Shown: piece by piece, positions 1 to 8,533 of the stretch | Layout of the letters: each line of letters opens with the position of its first letter | How positions within the stretch are numbered: the stretch's first letter is position 1 | Assembly (NCBI GenBank): GCA_050633885.1 | Contig: JBOEHK010000005.1 | Span: 558,001 to 622,000, forward strand | Source: JAWSVE01 sp050633885 | GTDB taxonomy: Bacteria > Pseudomonadota > Gammaproteobacteria > Pseudomonadales > Cellvibrionaceae | Length of the DNA stretch: 64,000 bases | Direction of reading: 5' to 3' | The notes under the pieces: generated by a model | Told to the model about the DNA's origin: nothing | What the model saw: the letters and a program-made list of their open reading frames with translations, nothing else | Databases searched by the model: none | Translations under genes and position numbers: made by a program

Positions 1-2143
1 CACCACTCATATTGATCACAGGACCAATGTCTGCCGCAACTGTCACTTTATGAACGGTTATTTTTTTATTTTCATCAACGCTCACTTCAGCGACTTCTGC
101 AATATGTCCAGCGTGGCTAAAATAAAAAGACAATCCCAATCCTCGGCCTTTAGGCAATGCTTTTCCCCAACCCGCTTTTTCTGCTGCGAGTTTAATCACA
201 TCACTGGCTCGACCGGTATTTAAAGAACGAATATTTCCAGGCTCAAACCAACGAGGCTCGCCCATTATTTCTAATAAAAAATCTAAATGATCCCGATTGC
301 CCAAGTGTGCCATTTCTGCCAGAAAACTTTGAATCGCCCATGCAGCGACATTCGAACCTGGAGCACGCCAAGGTCCACAGGGCGTTTTGATTTCTTGATA
401 AGTCGTTGTACCGCGATAGTTTGTTAGATTTAATCCCGGAAATTCTGTTGCATATTGTTTTGCACCAGTGACAGGGGCATCGTTAGTTGCCATTGCGATC
501 AGGTGGTTTTCCATCGCAATCAACTTTCCTTTTTGATCGACAGCGCCTTTTAAAGAATAAAAACCACCTGCTCGATAGAAGTCGTGAGTCATATCATCTT
601 CACGAGACCACATTAATTTTATTGGGGCTTTCAACCGTTTAGAAATAGTCGACGCCTCACAAGAGAAATCTGTCCGACCTCTACGACCAAACGCACCGCC
701 CATTCGCATTTGATTCACAACAACACGTCGCGCAGGAATACCCAACATTTTTTCGACCATGCCATAGATACGCGCCGGTGCTTGTGTGGGCGCCCAAACT
801 TCTAACGATTCTTCTTGGCCATTTGCAGCAGGTTGATAATGTGCTGCACAGCCCATGGGCTCCATGCAAGCATGCGCTGCAAATTGATGCGTATAAAAAG
901 TCTCTAATGTTTTATTGCTTTCATTAGCAAATTCGGCTTTAACATCACCTACATGAACGATTTCTTTTTTTCCATCTTTTAATGCAATTTTCTTTGCGTT
1001 TTCTCTTAATTGTTTCCAACTGTCTTTTGATGCATCCGTTTCATCCCATTCAATATTGAGAGCTTTGCGTGCACTGAATGCTTGCCATGTTGTTTTAGCA
1101 ACAACGGCAACACCCGATAATAATTCATTAACCTCATCATTACCTTCTAAAATAAACGCATCGACTACCCCAGGCATTTTTTTTATTTCATCGATATTGG
1201 CCGACTTTACTTTTCCAAAAAAAGCAGGGCATTTTTCATAAACCGCGAACAACATACCCGGTATTTTTAAATCCGTTGTAAATTGTGGTTCACCCGTAAC
1301 AAGATCTTTATTATCGACACCACCGATTTCAGTACCAATCAACGAATATTCAGAGCGTTTTTTATAAACCAGTGTATCTTTTTTAGGAACGGGTTGGCGT
1401 GCAGCATCAGATGCCAAAGCAGCAAACGTCAAACGCTTTTGCGATGGTTTATGAATAACATGACTATTTTCTGTAGTAATTTCTGAAGCTGAGACATTCC
1501 ATTTTTTTGCAGCCGCGGCAACAAACATCTGTTTTGCCGACGCTCCCATTTCACGCATTGGGTTAAACGTGCGATTAATGCTTCGAGAACCACCAGCTCG
1601 CTGCTCCCCATAAACGGCGGGGTTAACGGGTGCTTGTACGATTTCGACATCGTTCCAATTCGCTCCTAACTCTTCTGCCAATATCATGGGAATAGACGTC
1701 TTCACGCCCTGTCCCATTTCGGGGGTATGAGAGAACAGAATAATTTTTCCTTCCGGTGAAATATGAATAAACGCATTTAGGATAAATTGATTGGCCGCGC
1801 CTTCTAAATCTGTTTCTTTGCTTGTGGCTTCAGGTAAACATGCCGCTAATGTAAAACTACCACCGGCAATGCCAGTCACTTTTAATAGCGTGCGACGAGA
1901 GACAACATGCATAGCGCTCTTAGATTTCGCGTTATTAGCTTTCGCGTTATTAGTTTTCGTATTATTAGCCTCCGCTTTTTCATTCGGAGAAGAATACATT
2001 GATTTCAGGTCGTTAGGTTTCGACAGTGATGACCGGCTCGCATTCCATATTCTTTTGAATAATGCCTGATTTGTTCTTTCTTTTTGTGAGGAAATATCGA
2101 TTCCGTCATTATCGATGATCTGTTCTTTTTGCTGAGTATCCAT
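1..2143 (-). CDS. IorB-type molybdopterin-binding aldehyde/isoquinoline dehydrogenase, beta subunit (partial)
   Basis: Large catalytic subunit of the xanthine dehydrogenase / isoquinoline 1-oxidoreductase family; it binds the molybdopterin cofactor and oxidises an aldehyde or N-heterocycle. The reading frame runs off the left edge, so the C-terminus and the catalytic Glu are not seen. Visible: a twin-arginine export motif (SRRTLLK followed by a hydrophobic stretch ending LAAC), the N-terminal motif TPEMGQGVKTS, and the cofactor motif MGGAFGRRGR. Export is probably by Tat, which fits the tatABC genes in this window. The start at 2143 has GGA about 7 bases upstream but leaves some 80 residues before the Tat motif. 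A Met at 1912 gives a typical Tat signal and may be the true start. A [2Fe-2S] IorA partner is not seen. Substrate cannot be told. Confidence 0.85.
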   Translation of the reverse strand, partial: MDTQQKEQIIDNDGIDISSQKERTNQALFKRIWNASRSSLSKPNDLKSMYSSPNEKAEANNTKTNNAKANNAKSKSAMHVVSRRTLLKVTGIAGGSFTLAACLPEATSKETDLEGAANQFILNAFIHISPEGKIILFSHTPEMGQGVKTSIPMILAEELGANWNDVEIVQAPVNPAVYGEQRAGGSRSINRTFNPMREMGASAKQMFVAAAAKKWNVSASEITTENSHVIHKPSQKRLTFAALASDAARQPVPKKDTLVYKKRSEYSLIGTEIGGVDNKDLVTGEPQFTTDLKIPGMLFAVYEKCPAFFGKVKSANIDEIKKMPGVVDAFILEGNDEVNELLSGVAVVAKTTWQAFSARKALNIEWDETDASKDSWKQLRENAKKIALKDGKKEIVHVGDVKAEFANESNKTLETFYTHQFAAHACMEPMGCAAHYQPAANGQEESLEVWAPTQAPARIYGMVEKMLGIPARRVVVNQMRMGGAFGRRGRTDFSCEASTISKRLKAPIKLMWSREDDMTHDFYRAGGFYSLKGAVDQKGKLIAMENHLIAMATNDAPVTGAKQYATEFPGLNLTNYRGTTTYQEIKTPCGPWRAPGSNVAAWAIQSFLAEMAHLGNRDHLDFLLEIMGEPRWFEPGNIRSLNTGRASDVIKLAAEKAGWGKALPKGRGLGLSFYFSHAGHIAEVAEVSVDENKKITVHKVTVAADIGPVINMSG
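1925..1969. repeat. Three tandem 15-bp repeats
   Basis: Three near-identical 15-bp units (plus-strand form tttcgcgttattagc) lie inside the N-terminal part of the IorB-like gene. In its frame they encode NNTKT/NNAKA/NNAKS-type pentapeptides just before the Tat motif. The period is a multiple of three, so copy-number change would keep the frame. Confidence 0.85.
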
Positions 2144-2504
2144 ATCTTTATCCAGTCTTTTTTATTCACAGAGTGTAGATGATGTTAACGAGTCAGTGAT
2201 CAATGAGTCACGAGATTGATACTTTACTTGACTATCTAGTTTTTGATAAGCATGTTTACATTGTTTTGATCTATTTCTTTATCATTTTTTGAGACGTTTA
2301 CATGTCTTAACTTAACAAACACTATTCCGAATTTGTTACCTTCTTATCCGTTAAAATTGTCGTAAAGATTCAAACAAGCGAGGTAAAACACAAGCCTGAT
2401 TGATACATATCAACAGCGAAAACTTATTTCATTTTGAAGAATAGTTATAATAATTTCATTGGTAATACTTTTTAACGTTTAACTCCCTCCATGAGTACAG
2501 ACTT
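2144..2504. other. Intergenic region between divergent genes
   Basis: 361 bases between the start of the IorB-like gene (minus) and the cytochrome lipoprotein (plus). It is AT-rich and must hold both promoters. I see no clear operator, terminator or small gene. Confidence 0.5.
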
Positions 2505-3023
2505 ATGATCAAGCTAGTAAATAAAAAATTAACAACATTTTCTGTGATATTTAAACTCCATCTATTGCGTGTCTCATTCATCTATACCTTTATTTGCATA
2601 GCAACTCTCACCGCCTGTACTCATACCGACAGACATTCAAATGCCTTTGCAGCGAATCAATCTACTGTCAGCATTAAAGAAATCATGACGGGAATTATCG
2701 AGCCAGCAAGCAATACATTATGGGGAGCCGCACTGGATGACAATATTCCGCAAACAAATAGTGACTGGGATACTTTAGAACAAGCCGCTATTCAACTTAT
2801 TGTCGCAACGTCTTCAATATCATCGGGAGGAAGTGGTATTAATGATAATGCTTGGGCTAACACGGAAGAATGGCAAACCTATAATGATCAAATGGCGAGT
2901 GTCAGTGAAGAAATTTTAAACTTAATCCGTGAAAGAAAATATGATGATATGCTAGATGCGGGTAACGTCTTGATTGAACCTTGTGGCGCCTGTCACACGG
3001 CCTTCCCAGGTGACTCACAATAA
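2505..3023 (+). CDS. Cytochrome c'-like lipoprotein
   Basis: 172 aa. A hydrophobic N-terminus ends in a lipobox-like LTAC (Cys38), so the mature protein is probably lipid-anchored in the periplasm. The only haem motif, CGACH, sits at residues 160-164, almost at the C-terminus. This is the arrangement of class II cytochromes (c' / c-556, four-helix bundle), where haem is bound by the last helix. It may accept electrons from a periplasmic dehydrogenase such as the divergent IorB-like enzyme, but that link is inferred from position only. Confidence 0.7.
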   Translation: MIKLVNKKLTTFSVIFKLHLLRVSFIYTFICIATLTACTHTDRHSNAFAANQSTVSIKEIMTGIIEPASNTLWGAALDDNIPQTNSDWDTLEQAAIQLIVATSSISSGGSGINDNAWANTEEWQTYNDQMASVSEEILNLIRERKYDDMLDAGNVLIEPCGACHTAFPGDSQ

Positions 3024-3211
3024 ATACTTCACCAATAAGAATAATGAATAACACAAGAAAATGTTCAACCTAAATACACTTCAACGCCAATAAAAGACAC
3101 GCACTCCACAGTTTTGCTCCGCGTCAGATATGCTGAGTGCGATGCGCAACATGTCGTCTTTAATTCACGATATGAAGATTATGAGGATGTCGCTTTTAAT
3201 GCAGTTTCTTA

Positions 3212-4213
3212 TTATTTCTTTTTCAAGTTTTCATCTCGCCGCGCGCCATTTAATATGCCTTCTAACGCATAATTTCCTTCATGACAGGCGTATTCGTAAA
3301 TAATATCTTCAACGCCTTTAAAAGCTAATTCGCCAGTGAATGATGATTCAAACGCATCAGGATCATCAACGGTAAATCGATACACTAATTTATCATCCGC
3401 CACCCGCGTAAAATATTCTGTCACTTTCATATTCGGTGACGAACCGCGAAAACTTTGCTCTTCTCGAAAGCCTATAGTTTCAACCACTAAGGTATCGCCT
3501 TCCCAATGACCAATAGAATCGCCCATCCACTTTCTTCGCGTGTCATGTTTTACATTTTTTCCAATACGAATCATTCGAACGTCGTGAACCATCTCCACAA
3601 GAATGGCAACGGTATTTTTTGATTGAAAAATTTGATAATGACTGTTGTACATTACCGGTAACATCGGTGGTCCACCTGATGAACCAAATGATAATAAACA
3701 TCGATCACCAAGACTTCTTCCTTCAGGGCCGTCATTTCTATTGGCGCCATTACGACGAGCCAATATTCTTTTTTGCGCTGATTTTTTTATCGCAGGCATT
3801 TGTCCATTCGGTGGATCAACAATGATCGACGTACGGTACTCACCATCAATATAGGTCGCATTCATACCACGGTCAGTCCAAAATAAATTGTAGTTGCCCA
3901 CTGGAGGCAGAGCCTCTGCTTTTGGCGCTGGCGCATTAGGATCCGTTGGTTTTGCATCATCAGCCACGCGTTTTAATGCAGCGGCTCTCAACGCTTCGGC
4001 TTCTTCTTTTGTGAACGCACTACGCTGTCCAAATTCTGAAGGACGAGTAAACGGAGTAGCAGTCGCATTTTTCCAAATACCTTGAATATTAGGCGTGCCA
4101 TCTGGCATCCTCGGCACAGTGTAATCGTCAGCAAAAACAGCCTGTGTTATACCTAAGCTCAGAGATCCTATAAGTAATCCTATACAGCGTATTGAGGTGT
4201 TAGTCACATTCAT
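3212..4213 (-). CDS. Secreted protein of an uncharacterised family
   Basis: 333 aa with a signal peptide (hydrophobic to about residue 28, cleavage near VFA-DD). Visible motifs: PNIQGIWKN near the mature N-terminus, GDRCL, a YNSHYQIFQS segment, GHWEGDTLVVET, and YACHEGNYALEGIL near the end. I recognise this combination as a family of periplasmic proteins often found beside dehydrogenases and hydrolases, but no function is established that I know of. The single Cys in GDRC and the Cys in YACHEG could pair. It ends with a run of lysines. Confidence 0.6.
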   Translation of the reverse strand: MNVTNTSIRCIGLLIGSLSLGITQAVFADDYTVPRMPDGTPNIQGIWKNATATPFTRPSEFGQRSAFTKEEAEALRAAALKRVADDAKPTDPNAPAPKAEALPPVGNYNLFWTDRGMNATYIDGEYRTSIIVDPPNGQMPAIKKSAQKRILARRNGANRNDGPEGRSLGDRCLLSFGSSGGPPMLPVMYNSHYQIFQSKNTVAILVEMVHDVRMIRIGKNVKHDTRRKWMGDSIGHWEGDTLVVETIGFREEQSFRGSSPNMKVTEYFTRVADDKLVYRFTVDDPDAFESSFTGELAFKGVEDIIYEYACHEGNYALEGILNGARRDENLKKK

Positions 4214-4292
4214 GGAGAAATAACCCTACTTAATTATTATTGAAGTGCAGCTTGAGTCAATCGCGAGGGCTTGTAAACTCGATTTTCATTTC

Positions 4293-4349
4293 TTGATAGT
4301 GATTGCACTTATTGATACTGATTGCACTTATTGATAGTAGTTGCATTTC
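4293..4349. repeat. Three tandem 19-bp repeats
   Basis: Units start at 4293, 4312 and 4331 and read ttgatagtgattgcactta with small changes, the third being the most diverged. They lie about 50 bases upstream of the unknown secreted protein at 4400. They could be protein-binding iterons in its promoter or a simple duplication. Confidence 0.75.
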
Positions 4350-4399
4350 TGCCAAGCATTTCTGTAAAGTAGTTTCATAAAAATCCACAATCTTTATAT

Positions 4400-5287
4400 A
4401 TGACTATAACAATCGCTGGCTACAATAGACTCGGTTTATTAGTGGGACCCCTCCACTCATTGCCTAGGTCAATAACTTCTCTTCTTTTGATTCCTTTCCT
4501 ATGGGTTCTACCTATATCGGTTTTAGCCGATCCTATTACTGTAGATGCAACAGCCAACGCCATCACCATTAATGGATTAGAATCACACCACTTAAAAAAA
4601 ATATCGCTACTTACCGACTACGAACGACGTAGCATTATCTCCGTCTACATTAGTGACGATTATCTTCCTGAATCCACAATCGCCTTGAGCATACTCGGCG
4701 AAACAATCATCTCCAAAGCAGGTATTCAATTTATACCTGCTATACCTTTCAAAACCGGCCAACAGTACCTTCTCGTTTTTTCTTTATTACCAATTGAAGA
4801 AATTTTAGTGCACGAAGAATTTTTTACTCTCAAGAAAACAAGAGATAAAAACACTGGCGTCACGCCCATAGATAATATTTTCAACCTCATTAAACTCACT
4901 CAAGAAAAATCAACATCTCGTGAATCTTTATCTATACGTCCACTACTTAACGCAATTACTATTTCTGGTCTATCTACTTCACAACTCAATAAAATAGCAC
5001 AACTCGATAGATCCAAACGCAATCAATTAATCGCACTGTACGATATAGGAGAAGTCGATATTGACAATAACTCTACGAATCTCATGAATAAAGATCACCT
5101 CAAAGTAACATTGCCGGGAACCATTTTATTAACAGACAATGCACTAAAATTTATTCCTGCTGAATTTTTAAATATTAAAAAACGTTACTTATTAATTTTT
5201 TCACTAGAAGCCATCGATCAAATATTATTTCATGAAGAAATATTGACTTTGTTAACTATCGAAGAAAGCCTAGAAAAAAACGAATGA
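4400..5287 (+). CDS. Unknown secreted protein with two tandem homologous domains
   Basis: 295 aa; I do not recognise the family. A signal peptide ends near VLADP (residues 42-45). The rest is two copies of one domain of about 95 residues: copy A runs about 54-144 and copy B about 184-284. Both begin with NAITI(N/S)GL, continue with a basic (E/S)(R/K)R.. stretch, and share FIPA (111 and 251), YLL(V/I)FSL (123 and 263) and HEE (138 and 278). The shared order shows internal duplication. The composition is mostly beta-prone. There is no strong ribosome binding site before the ATG. Next gene downstream is a receiver protein on the same strand, 288 bases away. Confidence 0.6.
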   Translation: MTITIAGYNRLGLLVGPLHSLPRSITSLLLIPFLWVLPISVLADPITVDATANAITINGLESHHLKKISLLTDYERRSIISVYISDDYLPESTIALSILGETIISKAGIQFIPAIPFKTGQQYLLVFSLLPIEEILVHEEFFTLKKTRDKNTGVTPIDNIFNLIKLTQEKSTSRESLSIRPLLNAITISGLSTSQLNKIAQLDRSKRNQLIALYDIGEVDIDNNSTNLMNKDHLKVTLPGTILLTDNALKFIPAEFLNIKKRYLLIFSLEAIDQILFHEEILTLLTIEESLEKNE

Positions 5288-5575
5288 CTATGACAGCTTC
5301 TTACATTTTCATAGATGAAAAATTACAGGGAATTTTCAACTTAGGCTATATATTCTCTAAGCTGAATAGTAGACTTTTTTATTCCTAAATAGACATTCGA
5401 TAAACACACTGACCCTATTTATCTAGCTTTTTTAGCACTTAAACCTCTCTCCACTGAATATCCAATCCAAACCGTTGGCGAAGTTTATAGCCGCAACTTG
5501 GTAGTTCTGGTAAGACAAACCGATATACTTGAACCAGTTCTCATTATTCTTATGCTTGATTTAGGTGTTAATCCA

Positions 5576-6688
5576 ATGGCTGTAAACCCCTCTACGATTC
5601 CACGAGAATCGCAAAAAAAAGTGCGCATATTGCTAGCCGACGATTCAAAACTCGTACGCAAAACTGCGACTAAAATATTGGATGATAAATTCGATCTTAT
5701 ATTAGCTGAAGACGGAGAAGAAGCTTGGAAAATACTCACTGAGGATAACACCATACAAGTAGTCTTTACTGATTTAGGCATGCCTAACCTCGATGGTTAC
5801 GGATTAATTCAACGTATACGACAATCTGATCAAGATAGTATTAACCAAATCCCTATTATCGTTATTACTGGAGCCGCCGAAGAAGAGTCGGTGAAATTAA
5901 AAGTGCTCGATATTGGCGCCACTGATTTTATCGGTAAACCGTTTAAATCCTCTGACATTATTGCAAGAGCTGATGCCCACGCAAGTTACAGAAGCGACAA
6001 AACGACATTACAAAAAAACGTCAATATCGATTTACTCACTGGCACATTAAATCTAAAAGGGCTACTTGAAAAAATGGATAGCGATGTGTCGTTTATCAAA
6101 CGCCACAACCAAAGCTTGGCGCTATTAAAATTTGAACTGCACGATTTCAAAACAATCACGCAATCTATCGGTAAAACAAACGCCGAAAAAATCATTAAAA
6201 ATACTGCGAAGATATTGAGCAAGGCGATCAGAAAAGAAGACACGGTTGGCCGCTGTGATTACGCCAGTTTCTTAACCATCTTGCCGATGGCAAAAACTGA
6301 AGGCGTAGTACAACTCGCAAAACGTTTAACCGACGTCGTAAAATCATTTAAATTAAAAATGAACGGCGAAATCATTGATTTGCGATTAACTGTTGGAATC
6401 GCAACCGTTCAAAAAGGTTCTTCTGTCAGCGTGGAGCGACTGTTAAAAGCCGCCGACAAAGCACTTGCCAATGCAAGAAGCATCGAACCTGGTCAAGTTC
6501 AACTACTTAAAATTCAACAATCCTCGACCAAAAAATCGGGGAAAACCCTATCGATAGACAAGCTATTAGAAGAAATACTTCAGGGACAAACCGCCACAGA
6601 CCCAGAACATCTTCTTCTCGCTATGAAGCAATTACGGCCACTCGTTAAGCAACTGTCTGCTGAACAAAGGCAACAATTAATTCAATAG
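5576..6688 (+). CDS. Response regulator with degenerate GGDEF output domain
   Basis: About 370 aa from the ATG at 5576; an in-frame TTG at 5498 and ATG at 5552 are possible but give an unlikely N-terminus. The receiver domain is complete: acidic pair Asp22-Asp23, phospho-acceptor Asp66 (in FTDLGMP), Thr98 and Lys121 (GKPF). The following domain has the length and secondary pattern of GGDEF (DLLTGTLNLKGL, then a RLTVGIATV segment), but the signature is GRCDYASF (225-232), so cyclase activity is most unlikely. The C-terminal 50 residues look helical. It may be a c-di-GMP-independent signalling protein. No histidine kinase is adjacent. Confidence 0.75.
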   Translation: MAVNPSTIPRESQKKVRILLADDSKLVRKTATKILDDKFDLILAEDGEEAWKILTEDNTIQVVFTDLGMPNLDGYGLIQRIRQSDQDSINQIPIIVITGAAEEESVKLKVLDIGATDFIGKPFKSSDIIARADAHASYRSDKTTLQKNVNIDLLTGTLNLKGLLEKMDSDVSFIKRHNQSLALLKFELHDFKTITQSIGKTNAEKIIKNTAKILSKAIRKEDTVGRCDYASFLTILPMAKTEGVVQLAKRLTDVVKSFKLKMNGEIIDLRLTVGIATVQKGSSVSVERLLKAADKALANARSIEPGQVQLLKIQQSSTKKSGKTLSIDKLLEEILQGQTATDPEHLLLAMKQLRPLVKQLSAEQRQQLIQ

Positions 6689-7399
6689 CGCCTAACGCAT
6701 TGGCATCACTTCCTATAAGAGGTCAATATTTAATTTAAAATTGTGAAGAACTTTTTTTAACGTCGCTGTTACTTCTTCCAAATTTTCAAAATCTAGATTA
6801 TCAAATAAAAAAATCTCGAAGACTAAATATGGACACATTGTTGAGCTAGTTATCCATTGAGTGCATCTCAACATGTATCAATACAGCCGTTGTGTCTCTT
6901 TTGTTTGACCTAACAATCCTATTTCGAAATTCACACTTTCATGGTTTAACACTAATTTTAATTGTTCTTAGTTTCGGATATAAATAGCTTTGCTTAAAAT
7001 GATTTTTTTAAAAAAAAAGCTTGGTTTTTTGTCTTTGGCAAAGCAAATATTCGATTCTTCCTACCCAGTTACCAGTCCTTTATGCGCCAAAAGTTGATCT
7101 GCAACCCCAAATAGGGGGACCCCTTTCCCTTGAACAAAGAAATACAACACTAACTTATTGATTTATACACCTAACAAGATATGATCTAGAAAAAGGGATT
7201 GACCTACTAGGCAGAGGATTGGCTTGTTTTTGTAAAACTCACCTCTTTCCAAATACCCTAACCTCATTGATTTTAATCAATTAATTACCCATGCCTGTTT
7301 TACTTGAAACCCAAATAGGGGGCCAAAGTGATATAAAGACATAGGCTCTTGAATAAACTGTTATGTGAAGTCGAGATAATTGAAGTTAATGCGAGAACC
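6689..7399. other. Long AT-rich non-coding stretch left of the cassette cluster
   Basis: About 700 bases with no convincing gene on either strand. It holds a 13-bp direct repeat (see 7106-7322). GTTATGT at 7360-7366 resembles the right-hand core of an attC site and may mark the left border of the first cassette, but I cannot pair it with a good left arm. No integrase gene or clear attI is present. Confidence 0.45.
7106..7322. repeat. Direct repeat cccaaataggggg, two copies
   Basis: The 13-mer occurs at 7106-7118 and 7310-7322, 204 bases apart, in the non-coding stretch before the cassettes. The first copy sits in a G/C-rich near-palindrome (ccccaaatagggggacccc). Function unknown. Confidence 0.6.
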
Positions 7400-7681
7400 A
7401 TGAAAAAAAGTAAAATAGATCGTCTAAAAAAATGGTTTCTTGTTCAGCCTTGGAAAGAAGAGAGTGTGCATTGCCCAGAATGTGGAGATCACGCAATAGA
7501 CTATGAATTTGTTGGAGACCTTGAAACAAGAATGGGGTATTGCTTAGTATGGTGTAACTCATGCCTCGTTGGCATTAATATCAGTCGCACTAAAGTTCCC
7601 AATGATGCAGAAATGATAAGTTTCGAACAAGTAGAAAACGGCGAAGGCATAGTAAAACCAAACATTAGGCTAATTTCGTAA
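7400..7681 (+). CDS. Zinc-ribbon-like hypothetical protein (cassette gene 1)
   Basis: 93 aa from the ATG at 7400. A TTG at 7349 is in frame but lies before the possible cassette border. Two Cys pairs, CPEC and CNSC, about 30 residues apart, suggest a zinc ribbon. Between them lies an aromatic segment (DYEFVGDLETRMGYC). There is no signal peptide or membrane segment. The stop is 13 bases before an attC-type site in the same orientation, the normal layout of an integron cassette. Function unknown. Confidence 0.65.
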   Translation: MKKSKIDRLKKWFLVQPWKEESVHCPECGDHAIDYEFVGDLETRMGYCLVWCNSCLVGINISRTKVPNDAEMISFEQVENGEGIVKPNIRLIS

Positions 7682-7694
7682 AAATGCATAAATC

Positions 7695-7810
7695 ACATAA
7701 CAAATCACTGCACCGGACCCGTACTGCGTTCCTCAAATTTGCAATTCGCTACGCTCATTTTATTGCAAATTTGTTCCACTCCGTACGGTCTGGTGAGTGA
7801 GGCGTTATGC
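7695..7810 (+). other. attC recombination site 1 (integron cassette)
   Basis: Left core ACATAAC (7695-7701) and right core GTTATGC (7804-7810) are complementary over CATAAC/GTTATG. Inside them, a 3-base spacer is followed by left arm tcactgcaccggacccgtac, which pairs with right arm gtacggtctggtgagtga, leaving one unpaired base as in attC L boxes. The central loop itself contains a perfect 12-bp inverted repeat (caaatttgcaat / attgcaaatttg). At 116 bp it is within the attC size range. Orientation agrees with the genes on its left and right. Confidence 0.85.
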
Positions 7811-7830
7811 AAAAAATATAGGAGAAGGCT

Positions 7831-7899
7831 GTGCTAGAACCCAAAGAATTGATTCAGCCAAGTCCAGATTTAAAGGAAAATAAGAAACATGCCAATTGA
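7831..7899 (+). CDS. Possible 22-residue leader ORF in cassette 2
   Basis: A GTG at 7831 follows a strong ribosome binding site (GGAGAAGG) 20 bases inside the cassette. It opens a 22-codon frame that ends (TGA 7897-7899) just after the ATG of the next gene at 7889. Such a short overlapping ORF could couple translation in a cassette lacking a good promoter and RBS. Its reality rests only on the RBS and the overlap. Confidence 0.3.
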   Translation: MLEPKELIQPSPDLKENKKHAN

Positions 7900-8386
7900 A
7901 ATCATTGTGGCCTTGATTGGCGTGGCAGGCGCCCTAGCAGCCACATACTTTGGAGTTAAGCTATCAGCACAGAACAATAAAGAAAGAAGCAACGATCAGC
8001 CTGTTGTCAACTATGATCCAACTAATACGGTGGATAAACCTAAAGAGCCGGTCAAAAGATATGTAGGAAACATGGTTGATTTCTTTGAAGGGATAACGGA
8101 TGAAAGCCCTTTAAAAGTTGAGTTAGCTGTGAATGATGATGGGAGGATTATTTTTTTCTACACAAAAGACTTGAAGGTCCATTTGAGAAGAATTGAATTT
8201 CTTATTGATGAGCGGCGCGTCGTCTTTGTTGCGGAGAATGGTACTACCAGAGAGTTTGGGATGGCACTAGACAAGAGCGTGTCGGAACCATTGAAGCAGG
8301 TTGAGGAGGTACTGATGGTAAAGCTTGACTCTCAATCTGGAGCTGCCATACCTGGGGCGACACTACCATTAAAGATTTACTCATGA
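7889..8386 (+). CDS. Membrane-anchored hypothetical protein (cassette gene 2)
   Basis: 165 aa. One N-terminal membrane helix (about residues 4-23, IEIIVALIGVAGALAATYFG) is followed by a polar linker (SNDQPVVNYD) and a soluble domain of about 110 residues with alternating hydrophobic residues (VELAVNDDGRIIFFY, RRVVFVAENG). I do not recognise the domain. It lies between two attC-type sites in the same orientation, so it is the gene of an integron cassette. Base use is somewhat richer in GG/GC than in neighbouring core genes, as expected for acquired DNA. Confidence 0.65.
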   Translation: MPIEIIVALIGVAGALAATYFGVKLSAQNNKERSNDQPVVNYDPTNTVDKPKEPVKRYVGNMVDFFEGITDESPLKVELAVNDDGRIIFFYTKDLKVHLRRIEFLIDERRVVFVAENGTTREFGMALDKSVSEPLKQVEEVLMVKLDSQSGAAIPGATLPLKIYS

Positions 8387-8461
8387 GATCTATCGTATTC
8401 GCTAAGAATGCTCATTCGTATGAATCCCGATGACAGAAGTATTATCAGATCCTCATTAGTT

Positions 8462-8533
8462 GCATAACAAGCTAATGTTGCAGAAAGCCAAAAGTCGCCC
8501 ATCATTTGTCTTCTGCATATTTAGGCGTTAAAT
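8462..8533 (+). other. attC recombination site 2 (integron cassette)
   Basis: Left core GCATAAC (8462-8468) and right core GTTAAAT (8527-8533) fit the RYYYAAC / GTTRRRY pattern, the right core perfectly. The internal arms ctaatgttgcagaa and ttctgcatattta pair, with seven perfect bases (TGCAGAA/TTCTGCA) and mismatches towards the core. The right core is preceded by GGC, as in classical 59-base elements. Length is 72 bp. Confidence 0.78.
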
